From assembly GCF_004341825.1 (NCBI RefSeq), contig NZ_SMAG01000001.1:248001-312000 (forward strand): DNA of 64,000 bases. The letters are read 5' to 3'. Made by a program: the position numbers and the translations under genes. The notes below the pieces were generated by a model. That model was not told the origin of the DNA. It did not search any database and saw only the letters and a list, made by a program, of their open reading frames with translations. Shown here one piece after another: positions 22,043 to 31,522 of this stretch; within the stretch, counting starts at the first letter, position 1, and every line of letters begins with the position of its first letter. This DNA comes from Hazenella coriacea (GTDB lineage Bacteria; Bacillota; Bacilli; Thermoactinomycetales; Thermoactinomycetaceae).

Positions 22043-23569
22043 ATGGATGCTTTAAAAGATTCGATCTTACAACTCATCACTGAAACATCTACCAACTTAC
22101 CTCCAGATGTAAGACAAGCCATTCATGCTGCAAAAGCAAAAGAAGATGCAGGGACACGAGCGACTCTGGCTCTCTCAACCATTTCTCATAACATCGAAGT
22201 GGCTGAAGAGAATATTTCTCCCATCTGCCAAGATACTGGAATGCTCACTTTTGAGATCCACGTACCAGTTGGGGTCAACCAGATTGAGATGTCAAAAGCG
22301 ATTCACACTGCTGTAGTAGAAGCGACCAAACAAGGAAAGCTTCGCCCTAACTCCGTTGATTCATTAACAGGTGAAAATAGCGGGGATAACATTGGTGAAG
22401 GAACACCCGTCATTCATTATCATCAATGGGAAAAAGATGAGATTGAAGTTCGCCTCATTTTAAAAGGCGGCGGTTGTGAAAATAAAAATATCCAGTACAG
22501 TCTTCCTTGCGAACTAGAAGGATTAGGTCGAGCTGGTCGAGACTTAGACGGGATTCGTAAATGTATCCTCCATAGCGTCTATCAAGCTCAAGGTCAAGGA
22601 TGTAGTGCTGGATTTATCGGAGTTGGTGTGGGTGGTGACCGCACCACTGGTTACGAACTAGCTAAAAAACAGCTATTTAGAAAAGTTACCGATACCAATC
22701 CCAATGAAGATTTAGCCCAACTAGAAGATTATATTATGGAAAAAGCAAACACCCTAAGCATCGGAACGATGGGCTTCGGTGGAAATACTACTTTGCTCGG
22801 TTGTAAAATCGGAGCCATGAATCGACTTCCTGCTAGTTTTTTCGTATCCGTTGCATACAATTGTTGGGCATTCCGTCGTCAAGGAGTCACCTTAAATACA
22901 GATGGCCAAATTACGAGTTGGCTTTATAAAGACGAAGAAATCACCACGGAAAAAGGGGAAGAGAAAGCTCAATCCACTCCTAGTGGAACTCGACAAATCG
23001 AATTGACCGCCCCCATTACAGAAGAGCAAATCCGAGATCTTAAAGTAGGCGATGTTGTTATTATCAACGGACCTATGCATACCGGTCGTGATGCATTGCA
23101 TAAATATTTGATGGATCATGATAGTCCCGTTGATTTGAACGGTGGCGTCATTTACCACTGTGGTCCGGTGATGTTAAAAGACGAAGCAGGAACTTGGCAT
23201 GTCAAAGCAGCTGGTCCGACAACCAGTATTCGAGAAGAACCCTATCAAGCCGATATCATTAAAAAGTTTGGTATTCGTGCAGTCATTGGAAAAGGCGGTA
23301 TGGGTCCTAAAACATTGGCTGGTTTAAAAGAACATGGTGCAGTCTATCTCAATGCAATCGGTGGAGCTGCTCAATACTACGCCAATTGCATCGAAAAAGT
23401 AGATGGAGTCGACTTTATGAAGTTTGGAGTTCCTGAAGCTATGTGGCATCTACAAGTAAAAGGATTTGCTGCCATTGTCACTATGGACTCTCATGGAAAT
23501 AGTCTACATGCTGATGTAGATAAATCTTCTCTTGAGAAGCTATCCGAATTAAAAGACCCTGTCTTTTAA
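22043..23569 (+). CDS. fumA: Class I (iron-sulfur) fumarate hydratase
   Basis: A 508-residue cytosolic enzyme hydrating fumarate to malate in the TCA cycle. It is the single-chain class I type with both the alpha-like N-terminal part (S-P-I-C-Q-D-T-G, G-G-G-C-E-N-K, G-Q-G-C-S-A-G, giving three conserved Cys for a [4Fe-4S] cluster) and the beta-like C-terminal part (M-H-T-G-R-D, H-C-G-P, G-P-T-T-S-I-R-E, G-K-G-G-M-G). The ATG at 22043 follows AAAGAGGGG; an earlier in-frame start at 22010 is less likely. It is a single gene. Tartrate dehydratase or a related hydro-lyase is the main alternative, but the fused alpha-beta form favours fumarase. The sdhCAB operon lies 1.3 kb further on. Confidence 0.9.
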   Translation: MDALKDSILQLITETSTNLPPDVRQAIHAAKAKEDAGTRATLALSTISHNIEVAEENISPICQDTGMLTFEIHVPVGVNQIEMSKAIHTAVVEATKQGKLRPNSVDSLTGENSGDNIGEGTPVIHYHQWEKDEIEVRLILKGGGCENKNIQYSLPCELEGLGRAGRDLDGIRKCILHSVYQAQGQGCSAGFIGVGVGGDRTTGYELAKKQLFRKVTDTNPNEDLAQLEDYIMEKANTLSIGTMGFGGNTTLLGCKIGAMNRLPASFFVSVAYNCWAFRRQGVTLNTDGQITSWLYKDEEITTEKGEEKAQSTPSGTRQIELTAPITEEQIRDLKVGDVVIINGPMHTGRDALHKYLMDHDSPVDLNGGVIYHCGPVMLKDEAGTWHVKAAGPTTSIREEPYQADIIKKFGIRAVIGKGGMGPKTLAGLKEHGAVYLNAIGGAAQYYANCIEKVDGVDFMKFGVPEAMWHLQVKGFAAIVTMDSHGNSLHADVDKSSLEKLSELKDPVF

Positions 23570-23586
23570 TCAACTATTTCTTAATC

Positions 23587-23633
23587 AAAGAGCTAAGTCC
23601 TCGTTGATAGTGATCACGTAGGCTTGGCTCTTT
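23587..23633 (+). terminator. Terminator of the fumarase gene
   Basis: Stem AAAGAGCTAAGTCC / GGCTTGGCTCTTT (one bulge or mismatch) followed by TTTTTAT. Confidence 0.7.
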
Positions 23634-23810
23634 TTATCCATTCCCACCTTTTTTACTGTTCACAGAATCTATATTACACGATACAATAGAACTGGAAATC
23701 TATTACGTTTCAGACCTAATTCTTAAAGATTTTTTCTTTGATTTCTCGAATTGGTTGAAACAAAAATATACCCATTGTCTTTATATACAATAAAGGGGGT
23801 TTTTACTTCT

Positions 23811-24740
23811 ATGATATTCAAGAATATGAAAAAGATCGGCACGGTTGCCTTAGCTGCAGTCACTGCTGTTTTCCTAGCATTCCCAACCATGATGGCTTCT
23901 GCGGATGCGATTCCTGGAGAAACAGTAGTCACATTGGGGAAAGACCTTAAAGATTCTGAGCGAAGTGCACTTCTACAAGAAATGCAAGTAGATCCAAATG
24001 GGAATAATGTTCAAATCTTGGATGTGACAAACGAAGAAGAATACCAATACTTAGGTAAGTATATGTCCCGGAATGAAATCGGAACTCGGGCCATTTCATC
24101 AGCTAAAATCGTTTTAACTGGTGATGGCAAAGGTATGGATGTAAAAACCAAAAATATTACTGCGATTACACCAAGTATGTATGCCAACGCAGCGATTACC
24201 GCAGGGATTAAAGATGCAGATATCTATGTCACTGCACCTTTCAATGTTTCCGGAACAGCTGCACTCACAGGGATCATTAAAGCCTTTGAAGAAGCAACGG
24301 GTAAAAAGATTGATGAAAATCAAAAGCAAGTAGCCAACGAAGAAATCGTTCGAACCAATGAAGTCGCAAAAGAGATTAACGACCCTGATAAAGCAGCTCA
24401 GTTTATGAATGAACTCAAGAAAGAGATTGCCACTGAGCGTCCTTCCACTCCAGAAGAATACAGAGATATCGTTATCAATATCTCACAAGAATTTAATATC
24501 AACTTGAGTGATCAATCGATTAACCAACTCGTTCAGTTCTCTCAAAACTTTAACTCTCTCAATCTCGATTGGGACCAACTTAGTGACCAACTCTCTAAGC
24601 TAAAAGGCGACCTTGCCAATGTACTTAACTCAGAACAAACACAAGGAATTATTGATTCGATCCTTGAATGGCTCGGCGAATTATTCAGTGCAATTGGCGA
24701 CTTCTTTAGTTCTTCTTCCTCTAAAGCTACAGAAAAGTAA
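23811..24740 (+). CDS. DUF1002 (YpuA-like) secreted protein
   Basis: A 309-residue protein with a Sec signal peptide: basic N-terminus, hydrophobic core V-A-L-A-A-V-T-A-V-F-L-A and a likely signal peptidase site after A-S-A near residue 26. The mature part matches DUF1002/B. subtilis YpuA: V-V-T-L-G-K-D-L, the Y-M-S-R-N-E-I-G-T-R-A-I-S-S block and the A-A-I-T-A-G-I-K-D-A-D-I-Y-V-T-A-P segment. The C-terminus is an amphipathic helical repeat followed by a Ser-rich tail (F-F-S-S-S-S-S-K). Its function is unknown; it likely acts outside the cell or at the wall. GGGGG lies about 11 bases before the start, with a second ATG 15 bases further on. Single gene with its own terminator. Confidence 0.9.
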   Translation: MIFKNMKKIGTVALAAVTAVFLAFPTMMASADAIPGETVVTLGKDLKDSERSALLQEMQVDPNGNNVQILDVTNEEEYQYLGKYMSRNEIGTRAISSAKIVLTGDGKGMDVKTKNITAITPSMYANAAITAGIKDADIYVTAPFNVSGTAALTGIIKAFEEATGKKIDENQKQVANEEIVRTNEVAKEINDPDKAAQFMNELKKEIATERPSTPEEYRDIVINISQEFNINLSDQSINQLVQFSQNFNSLNLDWDQLSDQLSKLKGDLANVLNSEQTQGIIDSILEWLGELFSAIGDFFSSSSSKATEK

Positions 24741-24744
24741 CAGT

Positions 24745-24773
24745 AAAGCCCTTCCCGAGTCTGGGAGGGCTTT
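24745..24773 (+). terminator. Terminator of the DUF1002 gene
   Basis: Stem AAAGCCCTTCCC / GGGAGGGCTTT with a GAGTCT loop. Confidence 0.85.
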
Positions 24774-24792
24774 GCTTATATTTAATGATAAA

Positions 24793-24826
24793 AAAAGTAC
24801 CTGTTTCGATTGAAACAGGTACTTTT
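24793..24826 (-). terminator. Terminator of sdhCAB
   Basis: Perfect stem AAAAGTACCTGTTTC / GAAACAGGTACTTTT with a GATT loop, just after the sdhB stop. On the minus strand TTTTATC follows. Confidence 0.9.
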
Positions 24827-24843
24827 GGTAACCGAAAATCACA

Positions 24844-25596
24844 TTAGAAAGAAAGCCATTTTTTAAACATATGTTTGCTTGCTTCACGGTTAGCTGCTGC
24901 AATCGCTGTAGTAAGTGGAATCCCTTTTGGACAGGCACGAACACAGTTTTGAGAGTTTCCGCATTCTTGTAATCCACCATCTGCAAGCAAGGCTTCAATC
25001 CGTTCGTTTTTGTTCATTGCTCCTGTTGGATGGGAGTTAAACAATTGTACTTGTCCAACAGCAAATGGACCAATAAACTCCGATTTGCTATTAACATTTG
25101 GACATGCCTCTAAGCAAACACCACAAGTCATACATTTAGAAAGCTCATACCGCCATTGACGATCAACTTCTGCAAGTCGAGGACCTGGACCCAAATCGTG
25201 GCTGCCATCGATTGGGACCCATGCTTTTACACGTTTTAAAGCATCAAACATCCGACCACGATCGATAACAAGGTCACGAACGACCGGAAATGTTTTCATG
25301 GGTTCTAAGTGAATCGGCTGTGTCAATTTATCAATGAGTGCGGTACAAGATTGACGTGGACGACCATTAATCACCATCGAACAAGCTCCACATACTTCTT
25401 CCAAACAGTTCGATTCCCACTGAATAGGTGCTACTTTTTCACCTTTAGCATTGACAGGATTCCGCTGAATCTCCATCAATGCTGAGATGATGTTCATATT
25501 TTTACGATAGGGAATTTTAAACTCTTCTTTGTATGGTTGTTCGTTAGGACCATCTTGTCGTGTTACGATCAATTGAATCCATTGTTGCTCACTCAT
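24844..25596 (-). CDS. sdhB: Succinate dehydrogenase iron-sulfur subunit
   Basis: A 250-residue subunit passing electrons from the flavin of SdhA to heme and menaquinone in SdhC. It carries three cluster motifs. The [2Fe-2S] site is C-x4-C-G-A-C with a distant C (R-Q-S-C) near 65-85. The [4Fe-4S] site is C-M-T-C-G-V-C with C-P near 155-165. The [3Fe-4S] site is C-G-N-S-Q-N-C with C-P-K-G near 205-220. The start overlaps the sdhA stop by four bases (ATGA), so the two are translationally coupled. Order sdhC-sdhA-sdhB is the Bacillus-type operon without sdhD. The complex acts on the inner face of the membrane. A perfect-stem terminator ends the operon. Confidence 0.97.
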   Translation of the reverse strand: MSEQQWIQLIVTRQDGPNEQPYKEEFKIPYRKNMNIISALMEIQRNPVNAKGEKVAPIQWESNCLEEVCGACSMVINGRPRQSCTALIDKLTQPIHLEPMKTFPVVRDLVIDRGRMFDALKRVKAWVPIDGSHDLGPGPRLAEVDRQWRYELSKCMTCGVCLEACPNVNSKSEFIGPFAVGQVQLFNSHPTGAMNKNERIEALLADGGLQECGNSQNCVRACPKGIPLTTAIAAANREASKHMFKKWLSF

Positions 25597-27353
25597 TTTT
25601 TGGCGCCCCCTTCTTTGTCAACATCATAGCGACGTGGGCGTGGTTTAATTAAAGATACATCGACAGGCTCATATTCAAATTGTGGACCTTCAGGCTTAAA
25701 TAATGCTTTAGTGGTTTTCAAGAAGTTTTCATCATCACGATCTGGGAAATCTGGTTTATAGTGTGCCCCACGGCTTTCATTCCGATTGTATGCACCGATT
25801 GTGATGACACGAGCCAGTTGTAACATATTCCATAGATGACGTGTAAACGGAGCTGCTTGGTTGCTCCATTGGCTGGTGTCAACCATGTTGATGTTTTGAT
25901 AGCGTTCCATCAATTCTTGAATTTTCTCATCCGTTTTTAGCAAACGATCATTATAACGAACAACAGTTACGTTCTTTGTCATCCACTCACCAAGCTCTTT
26001 ATGAAGAACATACGCATTTTCATTACCATCCATGTTAAGGATGTTATTGTATTTTTCTTCTTCAGCTTTTTGATGTGAGGTAAACAATTCACTGCTCAAG
26101 GAATCTACTGATTTATCCAAGCCACGAACATATTCGATCGCTTTTGGTCCAGCTAGTAAACCACCATAGATGCAAGAGAGTAATGAGTTCGCACCCAAAC
26201 GGTTTGCACCATGGTATTGGTAATCTGATTCACCTGCTGCAAACAGACCTGGGATATTCGTCATTTGATTATAGTCAACCCATAAACCACCCATTGAATA
26301 GTGAACGGCTGGGAAGATCTTCATTGGGACTTTACGTGGGTCTTCACCCATAAATTTCTCATAGATCTCAATAATTCCACCTAATTTAATATCTAGCTCT
26401 TTAGGATCTTTATGAGAGAGATCAAGGTAAACCATGTTTTCTCCGTTGATTCCCAACTTCATATCGACACACACTTTAAAGATCGCACGTGTCGCAATAT
26501 CCCGTGGTACGAGGTTTCCGTAAGCTGGATACATTTCTTCAAGGAAGTACCATGGTTTTCCGTCTTTATAAGTCCATACCCGACCACCTTCACCACGAGC
26601 TGATTCAGACATCAAACGAAGCTTGTCATCCCCAGGAATCGCTGTTGGGTGGACTTGAATGAACTCACCATTAGCGTAGTATGCACCTTGTTGATAAACA
26701 GCAGCTGCAGCTGTACCGGTGTTAATCATGGAGTTGGTTGATTTACCAAAGATAATTCCAGGACCACCTGTTGCTAAAACCACTGCATCTGCTGGGAAAG
26801 ATTCGACCTTACCACTTCTGAGGTCTTGAGCCACAATCCCACGACAACGACCCTCATCATCTTGAATAATGGAAAGAAACTCCCAATGCTCAAACTTCGT
26901 CACTTTACCTTCAACTTCATAACGACGGACTTGTTCATCTAATGCGTAAAGCAATTGTTGACCAGTGGTTGCTCCAGCATAAGCTGTACGATGATGCTGG
27001 GTTCCACCAAAACGACGGAAGTCAATCAACCCTTCAGGTGTACGGTTAAATGGAACACCCATCCGGTCCATTAAATAAATGATTCCGGGTGCGGCTTCAC
27101 ACATAGCCTTAACCGGTGGTTGGTTGGCTAAGAAGTCCCCACCATAAATCGAATCGTCAAAGTGCTCCCAAGGAGAGTCGCCTTCCCCTTTGGTGTTAAC
27201 CGCTCCGTTAATGCCACCTTGCGCACATACGGAGTGAGAGCGTTTAACAGGAACAATCGAAAATAGTTGAACATCGGCGCCAGATTCTGCTGATTTAAGA
27301 GCTGCTGCTAGACCAGCTAACCCCCCACCGACGATAATAATCTTTTCATTCAT
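25593..27353 (-). CDS. sdhA: Succinate dehydrogenase flavoprotein subunit
   Basis: A 586-residue subunit that oxidises succinate to fumarate with covalently bound FAD. Visible: dinucleotide-binding G-G-G-L-A-G-L near residue 8, the flavin-linking His block R-S-H-S-V-C-A-Q-G-G near 38-47, the substrate block H-R-T-A-Y-A-G-A-T-T-G, E-S-A-R-G-E-G-G and the catalytic P-R-D-I-A-T-R-A. The ATG at 27353 is preferred to a TTG two codons upstream. It lies 21 bases after the sdhC stop. Length and motifs are standard for the Bacillus type, and fumarate reductase activity is the less likely reading. Confidence 0.97.
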   Translation of the reverse strand: MNEKIIIVGGGLAGLAAALKSAESGADVQLFSIVPVKRSHSVCAQGGINGAVNTKGEGDSPWEHFDDSIYGGDFLANQPPVKAMCEAAPGIIYLMDRMGVPFNRTPEGLIDFRRFGGTQHHRTAYAGATTGQQLLYALDEQVRRYEVEGKVTKFEHWEFLSIIQDDEGRCRGIVAQDLRSGKVESFPADAVVLATGGPGIIFGKSTNSMINTGTAAAAVYQQGAYYANGEFIQVHPTAIPGDDKLRLMSESARGEGGRVWTYKDGKPWYFLEEMYPAYGNLVPRDIATRAIFKVCVDMKLGINGENMVYLDLSHKDPKELDIKLGGIIEIYEKFMGEDPRKVPMKIFPAVHYSMGGLWVDYNQMTNIPGLFAAGESDYQYHGANRLGANSLLSCIYGGLLAGPKAIEYVRGLDKSVDSLSSELFTSHQKAEEEKYNNILNMDGNENAYVLHKELGEWMTKNVTVVRYNDRLLKTDEKIQELMERYQNINMVDTSQWSNQAAPFTRHLWNMLQLARVITIGAYNRNESRGAHYKPDFPDRDDENFLKTTKALFKPEGPQFEYEPVDVSLIKPRPRRYDVDKEGGAKK

Positions 27354-27374
27354 TGGCAAGTTGCTCCCTTCTAC

Positions 27375-28022
27375 CTACTGTGCCAACTGCTGAGCAAATG
27401 CAGGATCTGCAAAAGCTAATAAGGAAGAAACACCTAGATACGAAACGAGTACGAACACACCAGCCCAAACCCAAGTTGAGATGCGTTGTGCCCGTGGACC
27501 TACTGTGATTCCCCAGCTGACTAAAAATGCCCACATTCCATTACTGAAATGGAAGACAGCGGCAATGACTCCAAGAATATAGATTCCCAATACGACGGGA
27601 TTGGAAACAAGAGTATGCATTAAGTTAGCCAACTGCTCAGGATTGTAGTCATTCAATGCTACTTGAATACGAGTTTCCCAAACGTGCCAAAAAACGAATA
27701 GTAAGGTGAGTACTCCTGTGACACGTTGCAACATGAACATGTAGTTACGGAATGTACCGAAATTACCTACATTGTTCTTTGCCTGGAACACGATATACAA
27801 TCCATAAATACCATGATACAACAACGGCAAGAAAATAAAAAAGATTTCCAGGACGAGCAGGAATGGGATCCCCCATAGCCACTCTACTTGCTCCACAAAA
27901 GCGCCTGCCCCTTTAGTAGCGTAATAGTTCATTAACATGTGTTCAACCAAAAAAAAGCCCACCGGTATGACGCCTAGTAAGGAGTGTAACCGACGGTTAA
28001 AGAAACTGCGCTGCATGTTCAT
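27375..28022 (-). CDS. sdhC: Succinate dehydrogenase cytochrome b558 subunit
   Basis: A 215-residue membrane anchor with five predicted transmembrane helices. It binds two hemes b and reduces menaquinone. Likely heme-ligand His residues occur in the first helix region (H-S-L-L-G, V-E-H-M-L), in L-L-Y-H-G-I, in F-W-H-V-W-E and in A-V-F-H-F. The order and length match the B. subtilis SdhC type, a single diheme anchor instead of the SdhC-SdhD pair. It is the first gene of the operon, starting ATG at 28022 after TTGGAGGCACACG. A 418-base upstream region holds its promoter. Confidence 0.96.
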   Translation of the reverse strand: MNMQRSFFNRRLHSLLGVIPVGFFLVEHMLMNYYATKGAGAFVEQVEWLWGIPFLLVLEIFFIFLPLLYHGIYGLYIVFQAKNNVGNFGTFRNYMFMLQRVTGVLTLLFVFWHVWETRIQVALNDYNPEQLANLMHTLVSNPVVLGIYILGVIAAVFHFSNGMWAFLVSWGITVGPRAQRISTWVWAGVFVLVSYLGVSSLLAFADPAFAQQLAQ

Positions 28023-28315
28023 CGTGTGCCTCCAATCTTGGATTTAATCGCAGATTCAGATAGAACTAGCAATCGCGAACCCCTTTTTACAAAATTTATA
28101 GAGAAAGGGGTTTCACATCAACGCTTTTATTGTACTCCCAATGATATAAAAGCGTCAAGGAAATGCCACAAATCCTTCAGTCTATAACTAATCCCTCTTC
28201 ACCCATAATATGGTTTTTTATATCCCAAAAAAACATCTAGCCATATTGTTTTGTTACGTTTGCAAAAACCACTTATTTAAGCAAGGATTTTAGATACATG
28301 CCTATTCACATAATT
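28023..28315. other. Region upstream of sdhC
   Basis: No gene is seen. It presumably contains the sdhCAB promoter, but I could not fix a clear -35/-10 pair. Confidence 0.45.
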
Positions 28316-28356
28316 AAAAAACAACACCATTCTCATCAAAAAAGGTGTTGTTTTTT
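28316..28356 (-). terminator. Terminator downstream of oppBCD
   Basis: Stem AACAACACC / GGTGTTGTT flanked by A and T runs, with T6 on the minus strand after the stem. Confidence 0.8.
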
Positions 28357-28440
28357 ATATTAGGAGTTTCTTCTATTATTTATTCCAAAAAAATCATTCG
28401 TTATTTCGTCGTTAAAATGACATATTTTGTTCAAAATTTA

Positions 28441-29469
28441 TCAACACTTATTATGGGCAAACAAATGTTTTAGTTGCTCTTGATCTACTTTAGGTGCTTC
28501 AGGGTCTTCTAACCAGCAAGCCACTTGATGCTTCTCCGAAATCGAGGTCATGGGTGGCATTTCTTCGAGACATACTTGCATCGCTAATGGACAACGATCT
28601 GCAAAAGGACATCCTGAAGGTGGTTCGAATAAATCCGGAGGAGAACCTGGAATTGGTTGTAACTCCTGATCCTTGGATTGATCCATTCGTGGCATCGATG
28701 CAAGTAGCCCCCACGTATATGGGTGATGTGGTTGTTTAAAGATTTCTTCGACTGAACCTGTTTCAACCAATCGTCCTCCATACATCACTGCTACGCGATC
28801 TGCCGTTTCAGCTACAACTCCTAGATCGTGTGTAATTAAGATAATAGAAGTCTGCATACGCTGTTGCAGGGCTTTCATCAGTTTCATAATCTGTGCTTGG
28901 ATGGTTACATCTAAAGCAGTAGTTGGTTCATCAGCAATGAGAATTTTGGGCTCACTGGCTAATGCCAAAGCGATCATCACTCTTTGTCGCATCCCACCAC
29001 TAAATTCATGAGGGTATTGGTGAACACGCTTTTGGGGATTTGGGATTCCAACAAGTTTTAGCATCTCGATTGCTATCTTTTTTGCTTCAGCAGCGTCCAA
29101 TCCACGATGCCAACGGAGACCTTCACTAATTTGTTTTCCAACCTGCATCGTTGGATTGAGTGAAGTCATTGGATCCTGAAAAATCATCCCAATTTCTGCT
29201 CCCCGTACTTTAAACATTTCTCTTTCAGATACTTGCGTTAAATCTCGCCCCTGATATAGGATCTCACCTTGACTAATTTTTCCGGGTGGGGTAGGGATCA
29301 ACCGGACAATCGCCTGAGCCGTCACACTTTTTCCACTTCCAGATTCACCAACAATCGCTAAAAACTCGCCTTCTTGAAGCTCAAAAGAAACACCTCGAAC
29401 TGCTTGCACGATCCCCCCACCTGTTTGAAAGTTAACGTGGAGATCATGAACTTTTAGCAATGAACCCAT
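28441..29469 (-). CDS. oppD: Oligopeptide/dipeptide ABC transporter ATPase, OppD type
   Basis: A 342-residue cytosolic ATPase powering peptide uptake. It has Walker A G-E-S-G-S-G-K-S (about 38-45), Q-loop F-Q-D-P-M-T-S-L-N-P, ABC signature F-S-G-G-M-R-Q-R-V, Walker B I-L-I-A-D-E-P-T-T-A-L-D and an H-loop T-H-D-L-G-V. The C-terminal oligopeptide-transporter extension has a Cys cluster (C-P-F-A-D-R-C, then C and C), typical of OppD/DppD Fe-S binding. It follows oppC by 12 bases. The partner OppF is not next to it, so this operon has a single ATPase gene. Start at ATG 29469, with GTG 29472 as an alternative. Confidence 0.93.
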   Translation of the reverse strand: MGSLLKVHDLHVNFQTGGGIVQAVRGVSFELQEGEFLAIVGESGSGKSVTAQAIVRLIPTPPGKISQGEILYQGRDLTQVSEREMFKVRGAEIGMIFQDPMTSLNPTMQVGKQISEGLRWHRGLDAAEAKKIAIEMLKLVGIPNPQKRVHQYPHEFSGGMRQRVMIALALASEPKILIADEPTTALDVTIQAQIMKLMKALQQRMQTSIILITHDLGVVAETADRVAVMYGGRLVETGSVEEIFKQPHHPYTWGLLASMPRMDQSKDQELQPIPGSPPDLFEPPSGCPFADRCPLAMQVCLEEMPPMTSISEKHQVACWLEDPEAPKVDQEQLKHLFAHNKC

Positions 29470-29484
29470 CACTGATTCTCCCTT

Positions 29485-30408
29485 CTATTTTTTCATTTTT
29501 GGGTCCAAGGCATCGCGCAGACCATCACCAAAAGCATTGAATGCTAACATCGTCAAACAAAGGAATAACGCCGGGAAAAAGAGTCTCCACCATTCTCCAG
29601 ATAAGACTGTGATTAATGCATCATTAATCATCGTTCCCCAACTAGCAATGGGTGCTTGTACACCAAGACCTAGAAAACTTAGAAAAGCTTCTGCAAAGAT
29701 TGCTGATGGAACCGTCAATGTAAGCATGATGATGATGGGTCCCATGGAATTAGGAATAAGATGTTTAAATAAGAGCCGTCTAGTACTTGCTCCCAGAGTT
29801 ACAGCCGCTAAAACATACTCTTGCTCTTTTAATTGCAATACCTGTCCACGAACAAGCCGTGCCATGCTTAACCATCCTGTTACAGTTAAAGCAATAATAA
29901 TTGTTGGTAAGCCAGGGGGAAGTACCACTAGAAGTAGGATAACTGTTAATAAGTAAGGTAGACCCCATAAAATATCGACCAATCGCATCATCATCTCATC
30001 GATTCGTCCACCCCGATATCCTGAAATCCCACCATATAACACACCAATGAGAAGATCGACTAAAGCAGCTACAATCCCGATCGTCAGTGAGATTCGTCCG
30101 CCTTCCCATACCCGAACAAAGACATCCCTTCCTAACTCATCTGTTCCAAACCAATGATCACTTGAAGGAGGCTGATTGATCCCTGTCTCTAAGTTTTGTT
30201 CTTTTGAACTATAGGGGGAAATCATAGGCCCGATGATCGACATCGTAGTAATCAGTAGAATCAGAATGAAACCCGTAAGCGCTAACTTATTTTTGCGTAG
30301 CCGCCGCCAAACATCTTTCCAATAAGTGGTTTGTGGTCGGCGAATCGTTTCCATTGACTTTTGTGATCGAACAGCGGGTTGAAAGCGTGGGGAAACTGCT
30401 GGTTCCAT
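29485..30408 (-). CDS. oppC: Peptide ABC transporter permease, OppC type
   Basis: A 307-residue permease. Residues 1-35 are a cytosolic basic tail. Six helices follow, the first at about 40-60, and the EAA loop (A-V-T-L-G-A-S-T-R-R-L-L-F-K-H-L-I-P-N) sits between the last helices for contact with the ATPase. The N-terminal OppC_N segment (K-N-K-L-A-L-T-G-F) is present. The stop of oppB abuts the ATG of oppC (TAA-ATG), so they are tightly coupled. With OppB it forms the membrane pore of a di- or oligopeptide importer. Substrate preference cannot be judged, since no binding protein is encoded nearby. Confidence 0.93.
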   Translation of the reverse strand: MEPAVSPRFQPAVRSQKSMETIRRPQTTYWKDVWRRLRKNKLALTGFILILLITTMSIIGPMISPYSSKEQNLETGINQPPSSDHWFGTDELGRDVFVRVWEGGRISLTIGIVAALVDLLIGVLYGGISGYRGGRIDEMMMRLVDILWGLPYLLTVILLLVVLPPGLPTIIIALTVTGWLSMARLVRGQVLQLKEQEYVLAAVTLGASTRRLLFKHLIPNSMGPIIIMLTLTVPSAIFAEAFLSFLGLGVQAPIASWGTMINDALITVLSGEWWRLFFPALFLCLTMLAFNAFGDGLRDALDPKMKK

Positions 30409-31341
30409 TTATTTCCCTCCTTTTTTGGCTAGTTTGATTCTTGGATCAATCACTCCATAAGCCAAATCCACCAAGAAATTCATGAAAATCAGTAAGCTTG
30501 AGTAAAAAAGAGTTACTCCCATTATTAGAGGATAGTCACGATTTGAAATACTCTCAACAAAGTGCTTTCCGATCCCCGGAACCGAAAAGATTTTTTCTAC
30601 GACAAAACTTCCGGTTAAAATCCCTACCATTAAAGGTCCAAGGATTGTCACAATTGGTAAAATCGCATTTCGGGCGGTATGACGCCAAACTACTTTGGTA
30701 GGAGGTAATCCCTTAGAACGAGCCGTTCGAATAAAATCTTGTCGCAAAACCTCCACCATACTTGAACGCATCAAACGCGTGACTGTCGCAAGTGGAAAAG
30801 CTGCTAACGCAACCGTTGGCATGATGGTAGATATAAATAATTCATTACTCGTCACGGGAAACAAACCCCATTCCACTGCCAAATACTTTTGTAGTATGGG
30901 CGCTAGTACAAAGCTTGGAACCGAGATCCCTACAACAGCCAGAACCATGGCTGAATAGTCTAACAGTTTATTCTGTCTCAAAGCTGCGATCGTTCCCAAT
31001 ATTAACCCTAGAACAATAGCTACAATTAGTGCCTGAGCTCCTAGTTGGGCTGAGACCGGAAAAGTTTCCGTAACAATATCATTAATGGTACGTGTTTCAT
31101 ACTTAATCGAAGGCCCTAAATCCAACTGGAGCAAACTTTTCATGTAAATAACATACTGCGTAGAAAGGGGTTCATCTAGATGATAATACGCTTTCAGGTT
31201 TTGTAAGACCTGATCCGGTAACTCTTTATCATTAGAAAAAGGATCTCCAGGTACCGCTTTCATCATTAAAAACGTGACCGTTGCGATCACCCATAAAGTA
31301 ACCGCCATCTGTAATAATCGCCGAATGATATACCGAACCAA
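30409..31341 (-). CDS. oppB: Peptide ABC transporter permease, OppB type
   Basis: A 310-residue permease with six predicted helices. It starts V-R-Y-I-I-R-R-L-L-Q-M-A-V-T-L-W, the typical OppB/DppB N-terminus, and contains the EAA motif (T-A-R-S-K-G-L-P-P-T-K-V-V-W-R-H) and a G-x-G-x-x-F-V-E-S near the end (I-G-K-H-F-V-E-S). The TTG at 31341 is taken as the start because GGAGG lies 8 bases before it and the family begins here; an upstream ATG would use that site as codons. It is the first gene of oppBCD. It is divergent from the ger operon across about 180 bases. Confidence 0.92.
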   Translation of the reverse strand: MVRYIIRRLLQMAVTLWVIATVTFLMMKAVPGDPFSNDKELPDQVLQNLKAYYHLDEPLSTQYVIYMKSLLQLDLGPSIKYETRTINDIVTETFPVSAQLGAQALIVAIVLGLILGTIAALRQNKLLDYSAMVLAVVGISVPSFVLAPILQKYLAVEWGLFPVTSNELFISTIMPTVALAAFPLATVTRLMRSSMVEVLRQDFIRTARSKGLPPTKVVWRHTARNAILPIVTILGPLMVGILTGSFVVEKIFSVPGIGKHFVESISNRDYPLIMGVTLFYSSLLIFMNFLVDLAYGVIDPRIKLAKKGGK

Positions 31342-31522
31342 ACCTGACACCTCCATTCGTTTATGTAGAAAATTATTCAATCTAGGACTATTTTTAATCA
31401 TCTCTTAAAAATAGGTTTTCAGTCAAGAGAACAAGATAACCAGATGCAACAGATTTTGTTACATAAAAAACCTTGTAAAGGCAAGAATAATCCTCAGATT
31501 CATTATATAAAAGGAGTTATTT

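Noticed and set aside
24613-24998. Overlapping frames on both strands across the DUF1002/sdhB junction
   Set aside because: They run through two clear terminators and lack ribosome sites.
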